DNA of 64,000 nt from Candidatus Omnitrophica bacterium UBA6210 (GTDB lineage Bacteria > Omnitrophota > Gorgyraeia > Velamenicoccales > Velamenicoccaceae), in contig DISM01000004.1 of the NCBI GenBank assembly GCA_002421805.1, forward strand, positions 562,662-626,661, given 5' to 3'. Positions within the stretch are counted from its first letter, which is position 1, and every line of letters begins with the position of its first letter. Positions 1 to 12,600 of the stretch are shown here, one piece after another. The translations under genes were made by a program, and so were the position numbers. The notes below the pieces were generated by a model. It saw nothing but the letters and a program-made list of their open reading frames with translations. It made no database searches and was not told the DNA's origin.

Positions 1-677
1 AATGAAACATCGCTGTCAACGGGCGCCGAAACGGTAGCGGCGCGGCTGATACCCGCCTTAAGAACATGGGTGATGAACGGCGCATAATCCGCCGGCACCC
101 AACCCGGTGATTCGGCGATCGTAACCAAGGGTGTAGTCACGCCCCTGACGGTGAACAGTTGTTCCAGAAACCATGCGATCCCGCGCTTCAGCTCTGATTC
201 AATGTCCTGCCGGGGTAAACTGAAGGCAATCTTATGGTAAACCGCCGATCTCCTGTTGCCTTGCTCGACAAAATAATCCTCGTCGATATCCACCAAGACA
301 GGCCTCTGTTCCCGGTGAAAATCGGGCATATCAGATAACCGCAAAGCATGGACGCTGATACGCCGGCCGTTTACAGTTATCTCTGTTTCCGACGGCTTGT
401 CTTCACTGTGCGGCGGAATCACATAATATATCTCGTCGATAATACCGTAATACAAGGCTGGATAGATAAAGCTCCCCTCTTCGAAACGCAGACCCCAGAG
501 GTCGGCATCTGTGCACTCCTCCCAGCCTGTCGTCGCCGGAACAGCCGTGTCCCTGTGGGCGTCGGCATGGATCAGGACTGCGCCCTTGATGCCTGAAAGC
601 GCCCAGACATTAAAAGCCAAGCCATGATCGGACACCACCTGGGCGTGTGGCTTCTTGGCAACGGACACGGCGGGCGC
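1..677 (-). other. UPF0489-like domain 3 (truncated by the window edge)
   Basis: QVVSDHGLAFNVWALSGIKG, AVLIHADAHRDTAV and RPVLVDIDEDYFVEQGN match the SDH / HxDxHxD / DIDxDYF layout and are closer to the canonical motifs than copy 2. The part after 1 is cut off. It is the C-terminal end of the visible chain. Confidence 0.75.
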
Positions 678-3600
678 GGCCGGCGATGACAACAATTCGA
701 TCTCACGTTCAATGGCTGCGGCCCTCGCTTCAAAACCGGGATGGGTTGAAAATACTGCCCGTCGGGTTTCTTGCTGCCCAGGCTCTTCGTCCTGCCGGAC
801 ATTCTCCTGTGTCGCATAACTGAGAAACAACTGGATCGACGGCTGTTCAAGAAAACGGGCCGTGAGCTTGCGCAGGGCCGTGATCAGGCCTTGAGGCCGA
901 TAGCCGGCCTGCGAGGCACAGCGCACGGCGAACGCATCCGCCTGGAATTCCTGACGGTGGCACAAAGCCTCCCAAACCCACTTTCTTTCCATGACAGGCC
1001 AGCCGTGTTCAGACACAAACCTTAAATATTCAAAGGCGTGTTTCTTTTTTCTATGTCCCAATTCATGTGCCAGAACGGCGGCCAACTCATCGTCGTCGAG
1101 GATCCGGACCGTAGGCTGATCCATAAAAATGAAAGAGCCCGTCACGGACGCGTTGTATTCATCGATCCATTGCTCCCCTTTGCTCATAAGCAGCGGTTGG
1201 CGGCCGGCAATACGATTGGCCTTCATCAATTCCGCAAGGATCTGTTTTGCCCGGATGTAATCATCGTCGCTGAAATGCAGAAGTTTATACGTGCAGAATA
1301 TCTCCAGGGCCTTGCGGGCCTCTTCCATCTCGATATAATATTGCGCCCACCCCATAAAGTCCGGCAGGCCTTCCAGTGTGATCAGGCCTTTCAAGGCCTC
1401 GACCTGGCCGACGAGGTCCGCATAATCTTTCTGAAGGTTGAGCCACTCCGTGAAATTTTCAAAAAAGAGCATCGGCACCTGCTCTTTTCTGAAGGCCTGC
1501 ATGGTCTTCCTGACTCGCTCGCTGTGGAAACGATGCGCCTTTCCCGTGACGGCCGCGGAAGATACGGTATCCGGCGAAAGAACCTCTGGCGACGTCACCA
1601 GGAAAACCAGGCGGCCATCCGCCTGCGTCATCAGGGATAAGCCGTCGGACGACACCCATAACACATCTTCTGCGAGAGAAAAATTGATGACATCGTCGTA
1701 TCCGGCATGCAATAATTCCCGCCTCTTCTGCGGCTTGAGCCTTCCTTCATCGGAAGAGGAAGCTCCGCCCTTGCTGGGCCTGATGTATCTCATATAAAGG
1801 CTGTCGTCATCCGTCCTGCAATTCACGATGGAGAATCTCTTTTTGCCGTATCCCATGGTCAGCCGAAGGGCCGATGCATAAAGGACGCCGCCCAAATACC
1901 GATGCCTGTGTGCTTCGTCGACGCCGATCGCATGGCAATCCTGGAATTTCCCTCCCTGCCTGGCAAAAGTGGCGGTCCGGACCGCCTGCAGCATCCTTCG
2001 GACGGATGCAATATTGTCTCCCCATGTCTGCAAAGCGGCTGCGGGCGCGTCAAACAGACCGTCATACAGATCTTCGCCGTGATACGCCGTGTGCATGAAG
2101 CCGTCCGCCGGGGTAAACCCGACATCCACATACCCCACCAGATCCATGAGGTGGTCGCGGTCCGGCGACATGTCGAACGCCTCGACCGTCAAGCCCGTCA
2201 CGTAACGCGCGTCCGCGCCCACACACAGCATCTCGCTCGCCAGGAAACCGTATTGCCTGCCGCCGAGAGCGATCTTTTCAAATCCTTCCTGCGCCAGCCG
2301 GGTAAAATCAAACACCGCCGTGGATTTCTGCGCGTCCGCGGGAGAGCTTATCCCGTCGAGGGCGGCCCGCGGCCTGGGCTTGCCGATAATATCGCAATTC
2401 AACCACCCTCTCCAGGGGATGGCCTCCGGATCATAACCCCGGCTGTGCTCCTGGGCCTGCCTGAGATCCTCGAAAAATATCCTGATCATCCTGGCGAGCC
2501 TGGGATTTTGGACATCGGTAAAACGGATGGAATAACCAAGACGAAGGGCTTCACAACGCAAAAACTCGAGCACGCTCAAAGCCGAGCCCCGCAACCTGTC
2601 CCCTGCGTAATGGTTTGCCGTCCAAATGACCGGAACATTGATTTCTTTATTTTGGGGGTCCATCTCTATATGGACCCTGTTTCCCCGGACGGTGAGTCCG
2701 TTACAAACGATGTCATAAACAAACGAATTTTCTTTCCCTTCCCAGGGCGCCTTTTCCTGCAACACTAACGCGACGCTCACGACGGGATCGATGATGTTCC
2801 CGAAGGATATCCGACGGTCCCCGAGCGCCCCTTTGATCTTATCAGCGGCCGGAGAGCTAAGAGAACCGGCTTCGCATTCGGACAACAGCCGGCGTTCGGT
2901 GATACGGTTGACAAACGCCTCCATCTGGCTCTCGTAAGCGAACTCGCGCGCAAATTGCCTGAACATTCCGATCTCCGCCAGCGCGAAAGGCGCCAATTCC
3001 GGATAATCGAAGATATTTGTCAGCCTGAACGGATGGTGACGGACAAATCTCGTATAAACTGTTTCCAGGAAGCGGATACGGATCACCTCGATGATCGTCC
3101 TCAATTCATCGGCACTGAATTTGTTATGGGCGGCCGCATCATAGGCTGCCACCACCCTGAAAAGCTTCTCTCCGTCGTAAAACACGGGAGTGGCCGCGGC
3201 ATTATGGCCCAACACCAGATTGTTGATCTCGACGACTCTTTCGTCGGACTGGGAGATACAGAAATCGAACAGCCCGACGATTTCTCCCGTCTCATCGAAT
3301 TTAACGTTTTCCGGATGCAGATCATTGTGGATAGGGATGGACGCCGAACCGTTGCCTTGATACTGGCGCCGCGCTATTTCAGCCTGATGCATAAAGAACG
3401 CAAAGTGATCTATAAATACCCGCTGTTCCAACTGTCTTTGGGCCGGCGGCATCATTAAGACCTCGTCCATATATCCGCGTAACGCCTCTTCCAAATCATC
3501 AAGAATTTCGAGGCGGTTTTTCCACGAGCGGCTTCCCTCCGGCACAAATCCTTCCATGCTGTTGTTGATCCTGGCGGCCAGGCGGCCCATGGCCTCAAAG

Positions 3601-6600
3601 TGTTCCATGTCGGCATCTTCGACCGAAATATTTTGACCTCTATCGATAAATGCCTCGGCCCGGTAAAAACTGCGGCCTCTTTCCACAAAATATCTGTCGG
3701 CGCCCTGATAATCACCGTCTATTCTCGGATAGAGGCGGGCGACGGGGAGGCCGTATTCATGCAGCCTGTTCGTCACCGAAACAATGTACCTCAACTCTTC
3801 CTGTGCCGTTCCTCCTCTGCGTAATATAACCTTGCGGGACGGCGTCTCGATGAATACCGGCTTGTGTTTGCTGCCTGTGCCGTTGTGCATTTGCCGGGCG
3901 TCGACAATATCCCGTATGCCGAAGTGATCCCGGGCGATTTCCTTGGCCAGCTGAATGCATATCTCTTTATTCCTGAGAGCCGAAGGGCTGGAGTAAGAAT
4001 TATTGGACCCTTTCAACGCCAGGCGGATCTGTTCAATGGTCTCCACGATATGGATGGCGGCGATGCCGTCACTCGGAGGATGCGCCTGCGTGCGAAGCGC
4101 CTCGAGGAAAACTTTTAATTCGTGATATAACGACGGCTCGGCATCTTCACCCTGGAGAATATTTTGCTCCTGCAGCCCCCGCAATAATTCCGCATCAGGC
4201 GATCCCGGATTAGAAACGGCCGTCGGCGGAGCGGACGCGACAAGCAATTGAGTGAAAGCGGGCTCGTGGGACCAATCAAAAGTAGCGCTGAATTTGCTGC
4301 CATGAACGGTCACATAAACAACCTTGCTTGTAAAATCCCTGTCCATTGTCAGGGTCACGGGCACATTCTGGTAAAAAAGCTCCAGGCTCACCTTCTCCCA
4401 ATCCTCCGAGCAGACGCCTTTTGTCAATCGTGTCGGACGATGCTGGCCCAGCAGGCCATGGATCATGTAGAAAAGATGGTAGCCCATGCCTTCCAAAGCG
4501 GTATGCGTCCGATCGTCATTTTGATGCGGATGCATATACTTACCTTCGACGGCCAGGATATCGCCTAATCGGCCGCTCTTGACCATGGCCATCAGACGCT
4601 GGAAATGCGGCAGATAGAACCGGTTATGTCCCACCATCAAAACAAGGCGACGCTCTGCGGCCAGGGCAACAAGCTCTCGCGCCTCACCCGTCGTCTCGGT
4701 AAATGGTTTTTCCACCAAAACGTGTTTGCCTGCCGTCAAAGCCTGTTTGACAAGCTCGTAATGAGTATTGCCGGGCGTAACGATGACAACAGCTGCGACG
4801 GCCGGGTCCTTAAACAGCTCTGCTGCGTCAATCTGATGTAATTGCACCAGGTCATGATGGCCAAATTTTTCATATATTGTTTCATCGATCACCCTGTCGA
4901 CGGCCCGCACGCCTACATTCAACTCAACGAGGGTCTTAAGGTGCCGCCGGCCATGACGCCCAAGGCCGACAAGCCCCACCGTGCCAAGGCCTTCTTTCAA
5001 TACCGCCGGGGAACTCACCTGCGGAGAACGTTGCAACACCAAAAAGTTCTCGCGCATACCGCCTTCCGATATCGAAAAACCGGCCCTGCGAATGTCTTCT
5101 GCGGTGAAAGGCCAATAGGGAGCCAGGCCGATCTCGTGAATGCTCACCCCTGCCGGCCTAGTCAAGCGGGCCAATTGCCGCAGTATCTTTATACCCTCGT
5201 CTTGCAGTTCGGGGGTCATAAAAACCCTGCCCTGAAAATACATCCGGCTCTGCATGAGAGAAGGCACGTCCAGCACATAATGGCTGAATGTTACGTCATA
5301 AGGCCGCTCAAGTATCTGCGCCGGCGGCATAAGTAAATTACCTTCCGTGACGGCCAGCCCTTCTTGCCGCGCCAGGGCCGCCAGTTCCGGATTGCTCTCC
5401 AGACCTTGCGCGCAGACACCTCCCTGACGAAGCGCCAGGAGGAAAGACGCGGAACCGGGGCCGATCTCCAACAGGCGCTTGGCGCCGAGCGGAAAAGCGT
5501 ATTTTTTCAAAAGGCCCAGCAGGCGGCCGTGGTCTGCAAGCCCGACGGCATAGCCGCATAATTCCGCCTGGCCTTCATCGCCAAACCGTCGCCCGGCAGC
5601 CAACACACGCTCGAGATGAACCGATGGCATGCGCACAGTTGCCAGCCACTCTTCTATTTGCTTCCGCTCTCCGGACACCTGATCTATCGCCGTCAAAGGC
5701 GCCCTCTCAAATGGTTGCTCAGAAGTCATAAGTGTCGCTGCCGGGGAGCTAAAGGAAGACGGCTCTCCGTCCATGTATGTGACAATGTGCGGATGTGACA
5801 GGTCGCCGAGGTAGTTCGCATATGTGACGACTTCCGCAAGCGTCAGCGGATCGCCGAGAAGACCCTCTCCTTCTTTTTTGTGAAGAACAACCCTGCCGTC
5901 GGGATAAGCAAAGATATGGATCATGGGCACCGATTGCCTCAAGGGCTCTGTGGCGATCCTGTCTTCTGTAATGCCCAATTCAAAAAGCCTGTAGATCACT
6001 TCGTAGATGAATTCTCTCTCGTCTGAAATCTTGGTGTGGACAAATAAAAATCTCGTGTCCGGCAGCGTGACCGTCTTTGCGAAATCCTCGATAAGCATAT
6101 CCCTGTCAAAACTATGCTGGATGGGACGGTCGCCGGCATAGCGCCTCAGGAACAGGGCTGACGGATGGGCGACGACCAAAGACGTGCAGAGCGTGATGCG
6201 CTCGGCCCAGGGGCTATCGCTGACAAGAACAGGAAAATCAAAATAATCCATCTTTTTGAATCGGGAAAAATCCACCAAGTCGCGGGTCCGCGCCGGCGAA
6301 CTCACGGCAGGGCCGCGGTAATCGGTACGGACATACGCCTCGACATAATCCGTGAGAGCAAAATCAACAATGCGGAATTCAAGATCAACGCCGTTGGCGG
6401 GAAGCACGCCGTCCGCGCCGCGCCTGAAAGGAAAAAACAGGGGCGCGATGCCTTCTCCACCGGGCCGGCCGATATGCACGAGGTTTTCAAGGCGCGGGCC
6501 GACAGGCTCAAAACCAAAATACTTCTGCATCAGGACGCCCAGGGTGGGAATGACATTCTCGTGGAGCCATCCCGCCGGAAAGAAACCCATAAATTCCCTG

Positions 6601-9600
6601 ATAAAAGGAACAGCCAGCCCCTGACCTCTGAACGGCCCTTCCAGACGCATCCCGCGGATACCAAATTTCTCCTGTCCGTCACTCAGGCTCGGCTGGGTCA
6701 GGCCGTAGATAAACCCGGCGTCCCGGCCTGTCCGGGAGGAAAACCACGCCATCGGACTGCATGCGTCGCCGGAAACCCTCATTTTGAAACGCTCTCCTGC
6801 AACCTCGAAAACATGTTTTCTTGAAGGACTGGATAAAGACGCATCAGGGCCCGGGTCTGCCTTAGATTTGAATAAGAGCAATTCGGTTTGAGGCGAACCC
6901 AGCATGGAAAATGCATACATCAGGCCTCCGGTGCCGCCGCCGAAGTCAAATTCCTTATTCACGTCGATCTGCTCCAGGAATACCCTGACGATAAAATCCT
7001 TGCACGCAGGAGACGAAATCAACGAGCTAGCACGCCCTTGATGATTTAGCTCTCTTGACATAATGCCATTCGTATTATCAACAATATCAACGGCTTCTAT
7101 AAATCCAACTTTATTTCTGACCATTTCCCGTGTAACCCGATCATAAAATAACTCATCTTTTTGAAGACGAGCCACCTGCTCTTGATATTCCAATCCCCGA
7201 TTGCCCAGGTCTTTTAATATCGCACTTATGATGGCGTCCCTCATAGACCCTTGTGTTATTCCGTTAATAATCTGCAAGGCTTTCCCCTCGCCATATAACT
7301 CAAATAATAGCTTCTCCTTTATTGTCTTATGCGAGAGCTTTGTTATAAGACTCCGCAAATCCCCGCGATATTGAATATCTTTTAAATCTTCATACCCGAG
7401 ACCGGTCGGCTTTAACCTTAAATGATCTAAAGCCTCATGGATCTGATCTTGACTTCCATCAGAAAGAATATCCTCTCTAATAAACGATACCCCGTCCGTA
7501 TATAATCCATATATTCTATGGAATGTTGCAGTCCGATCCGATTTGATTACGATAATCTTGCCCATATCCATTTTAAGACTGCCCACAAGGCCCTTGATTT
7601 TATCATGCTCCTGCTTATTCGGTTTCCTTGTCGATAAAATAATCTCCTTAGGGGGGGCACCTGCTTGTTCTAAAAACTCTGGCTTCACAACTGTTTCTAT
7701 GCGTGTGGCATTTACAAGAATCAATCGCCCCGTCATCTCATCCCATTTTGCTGACGCGAATCTCCAGCGCCCCATGCTCGTAAGCATGGCATCATCCATA
7801 GCTTCATGACCAGATTTTGCATCATTTTCAATGACAAGGTCCTGAATCTTGTACGGTTTAACATGAAAGATTGCTTTTCCAACAACGGCTGGTAATTCAG
7901 ATTTTTCATATTCACCGACTTTCTCTAATATCCATTCAGGAGTATGATCAAAAATGTCTCCGAAAGTTAAAATTTCCTCTTTCTCTATCAGAAATTTTGC
8001 CAAGGGTTGCAAAACCTCAATAAACTTCCACTGACCACGCACTTTAAAATGATGGGCGTCTTGCCGTAACTTTGAAGAAAAAAATGCGAGCCGGGCGATC
8101 CTTGTGAATTCGGCGTCATCGGGATAGAATTGCTCAGATTTGGCGTTATAAATGGTGATCGTCCTTTGATCAGCTGCATCTTTAAGCAATTCTTCGGCCA
8201 ACAGATAATAAGGAGCCGTGCTTGTAAAGACATCGTCCGTATTTTTCACAATCTTATAATTAAACGCATGATTATTAAGCTTCGAGCAGAATTCTGGATG
8301 GTTTACTGCAAGCCCATCAAGTCCTTGGCGGACCCTAACCACATGCCCAAGATCTCTGCGCAGGGTATCATCGTTTTTCACTTCTTCCAAAAGCTCCCCA
8401 TAATCTCTGGCTCTTTCGATCGCTTCCGTCTCGCCAACCCAAGCCGCCATAGAAATCCATACCTGTGAAAGATAGGGTTCAAGAATACGTTTCCTCCTTA
8501 AGGCATCCTGCAACAAACCTTCGGTAATCCGGTACATATTGTAGGCATACCCCATATATGCATTTAAGGAGATAAAACTATCTATCCAGGCTTTAATCGA
8601 GGTCCTATTGAGGGTTAAATCTTCGCTCTTTCTCAGAAAGTCGCGGACATTGGCTACTCGAGCTTCATGGATAGAACTCAAACTATCAAGGCCATCCAAT
8701 GTTTTCTCCGCAAGCCGCCCCATCCATGGAAAAATATCCTCAAAGTTGACCTGATATTTACCTTCCTTGCTTATCCTATCCCGAAAAGGTTGCCCAGGAT
8801 TCAACTGATTTGCAACCCATTGATGACTTCTGGTAAAAACCTGTTGAAGGAATATACGCACGGGTTGGTTAGGTTTATTAATCCAACGCGTACCATCAGG
8901 ATCAATGGTTGTCGTCATGGTATCCTGTGCCTCATTCCATGATTCATCTAATGTCTGCGAAAAAAGTGTCCCATAGACGGAGGGAATTTTATCAGGCGAG
9001 TATTCCAACTCTTGAGGAACATTGTTTAAATATACTCTTTTAGATGTGGCATCAACCGTAACCATTTTGCCTTCGTACATTTTTAAACTTTGCATGGCCC
9101 CTACAGCTCCTACAATCGCCGCTTTCTTTTGTTCCCGAGACACAACAGCCGTATGATTACCCGGACCTCCTATTTCAGTGATAATCCCGCTGGCGCGGCC
9201 CATGACATGCTCCCATGCATTTGTAGTATTAGGGGCGGCCATAATGTCGCCGGGCTTAACAGATTCTTCGGCCTCTGCGACAGTAGATACTACACGTAAG
9301 ACGCCCCTTGCTACACCCGTAGCTCCCGAAACGCCACCTTTAAAAATTTCGGGATAGAGAGGAGTTTTTCCCATTTTCATAACCCTTGCATTTTCCTCCT
9401 CTACTTTTTTGGCAACCGCTGTCAATGTCTGTTTGCCAGAAGCCCACACCGTCTCAGGCCTCGCCTGGGTAAAAATGATCCGCCCATCGTGAGCAATGGC
9501 ATATTCAACATCCATATGGCTAAGACGGGGGTTCATTTTCACATAATGGTCTTGAATTCTTTTCACCAAAAGAGCGATCTTTTTAGCCGTTGTCTGGCTG

Positions 9601-12600
9601 ATAGCGAACTGTCTGCGCTCTAGATCGGTAGTATCGACTGTTACATTGGTTTTCTGATTTACATCATAAACGATCTTTTTGCCCTTTTCGCCCAATCTTC
9701 TCTTAATAATATCCCCCGTGCTTGAATCCACAATCCAGGTATCAGACGATACAATCCCAGCAACTTCTGCTTCTCCGAGGCCATAGGTATTGTTTACACT
9801 AATAAATGGTGCACCTGTTTCCAGGTCTACTGAGAATGCTGTTCCAGCAGATAGTGGATTCACCATCTCAAGAACCAAAGCACACATCATATTCTTACCA
9901 TGTTGCATATTTTGTTTATTGCGATATTCGATGGCATTCATGTTATAGGTAGAAGCCCATACCTTCTTAATAGCATTGATAACCTGATCCTCTCCTTGCT
10001 GATTAAGATAAGTCGTATACTGGCCTGCAAAAGAAGCCCCTGGCATATCTTCTGCGGTTGCCGAAGATCGGACGGCAACCAAAGCCGGTTGTCCAACCAT
10101 TTCTAATTTTTTATAAGAAGTAAATATTAGTTGTCGTATTTCATCCGGGATCTTTCCATTTAAGATAAGCCTCTTGATCTTCCCGGATAATTTTTGCATT
10201 TGATTCGTCAAGTCTTCACGGTCAAGGGTACCTTCCTCGAGCCTCTTCCATTCTTTAGACAATCTCTCAAGTTCACTGATATAAGGCCGCGCCCCTATCT
10301 TCTCAACATAATATGCATAAATGCGCGTCGTTACATTAAATCCCTTTGGTACATTGACACCGGGGATAGAACCCAACTCTTTTAGGCTGGCTGCTTTTGC
10401 ACCGACTAGGCTAATTTCAGAACTCTTTGGATCTGTGATATCCAAAACAGGATCTTCTAACAAGGCGGGACTACTCGTGCTCGCGACGCCAAAAACTTTA
10501 GTATACATATTCATGTGGGGGAAATTACTCAATTCCATTCTCTGGAAATCAATAGGAATATCAAGATCAATGCCTTCCGTGACGGAATTTACGATCTCTT
10601 TATATGTCGCATACTCTCCCTCATTCATGGGATTAACAAGGTATCCCAAAGTAACATGTGCGACGAAAGGAAAAGGTGCTCTAATCTTTGTTTTTTCAAA
10701 TATCTTTTGCCTAATAGCATTGGTTTTTTCAATATCTTCCTCGCTATAAGGATATGCCAATGCTAACAATAAGAATGGGGCGAAGGTGCCTAGTCGTTTT
10801 ATTTTCCACACAATCGAGTCCAGCGTGCCTTCTTTTTTAATCTCCTGGAAAGCCTCACTTATTCCTTGAACGACTATGGCTCTTATTTCATCATCGATCT
10901 TATTTGCATACTCTGGCTCCTCGTTTCTAATCCTCGGTAAATCATCAGGATTTACAAGGTCATAAATGGTAAGATGAAAGGAACCATCATTAACAAAAGC
11001 GATTTTATTACCAAGCCCTTTCTCTTCTAAAGATTCTTTTATATTTTGTTTTATCCCCTTAAGTTTCTCATTTGCATCTGCATCAAAAATGACAATAACG
11101 GTATTCCCGCTGAATGGTTCGGCCTCTAATGTCCTCCAGTGGAATTTCCTCCTGGCCGGCCTTACTTCATCTTCAGATAATGACTGTTTATTATTCCTAT
11201 CATTTGAATACGACTTCACCATTTCCAAGTAACTTAAAGAATCTCTATGATCTTTAAGTGCGGAGACGTTAATCGGGCTGGAGGCAATTACTGATTGTGC
11301 GTCGGCTCGCCACGTCAAAGCCTCCAACGGACAGGTGGGAAAGCCGGCAATCTTCTCGTCCTGCTCAACGAAACTTCCTAATTCTTCATGGCCCCTCATG
11401 CGCGGCGCCGGCGAACTCACATCAGAATCGTTGCCATCGGCATCACGCCTGGACTCGGCCTTAAACAGCAATAATTCCGTTTGAGGCGAACCCAGCATGG
11501 AAAATGCATACATCAGGCCTCCGGTGCCGCCGCCGAAGTCAAATTCCTTATTCACGTCGATCTGCTCCAGGGCCGCCCCGTGATACCTCCTCACATAGCT
11601 CTCCAGTTGCCCTGACTTCTTGACGCCCCGCGGCGAAAACAGACGCAGATACGTCCCCTGGCCGTCGTCGTGGCCCGGCGTGTTGAGCAGAATGAGATAC
11701 CCTGCAGACGAAACAAAGGGAATGCTCAAGGAAACGACTTTCCTGAAATCAACGTAATTCAAAACATCCGAAAGCAGCACGATATCAAACAAACCCTTAA
11801 GGTCCGCAAGGGGCAACGCGGCCTTCTTGCCGCCAAATAGATGGGAATAATCCGGGAGGACCAAACGGTCCAGTTGTTCGGCATCGCCTTTCAGGAAAAC
11901 AATATTTCCTTTTTTCTCGATATCGGCGCCCAACCCGATATCTACGACCAAAACATTCATCTCAACGCCGTTGAAGCCGCGGCCTGCGAAAACCTCCCCC
12001 TCGTGTCCGCCGATGTCCAGGATCGATAAAGGCCGGCCTTTACGGAGCAGCCTGAATTTAAGCAGGTGTTCCAACAGGGCCCGGAGGCCCCATTTTCCGC
12101 CGGAATCAGAATAGTTTCTTTTCCCATAGAGCTCCTCCCAGCGGTTTTGGGCTTTCGCTGACGCACCCTCGCGGCGCGGCGCCCTCTTTTGCGCCGGCGA
12201 GCTCAATGCATCCAGTTCTTTCCAGACGTTGGCATGCAAAACAGCCCGGGTCGTCGTCACCGGTTCCATAAAGCCGGCGAGGATCTCTTTATTCCAGTTG
12301 CCGATAGACAACAGCACAGAGGCCTGCGCGATCAGACGGACCGCGTCCATCCCCTTCATCTTCTTTGCGGCCATAGCAAAGAGCAGGAGGCTGGAAAATG
12401 CGGCGGCGGTGTAGGACGTCGAGCCGTTACGGTCGATCGTCGGCATGGCGAAATCGCCGGGAAGAGAATGCTCGTGGAGTTCATCTGCAAGAGAGGTCAA
12501 TGACGCGACGGTGACGACGCCCGGCACGCACGCCGGGAAAGGAGCGCGATAAACAAGCCTGTCGCTGCGGCGATGGCCGGCGGATACGACCACAGGAACC

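Noticed and set aside
7017..11405. AT-rich block as a separate conventional gene
   Set aside because: No stop or start with a ribosome site was found in the giant frame, and linkers (11406, 10464, 7005) tie it in frame to both neighbours.
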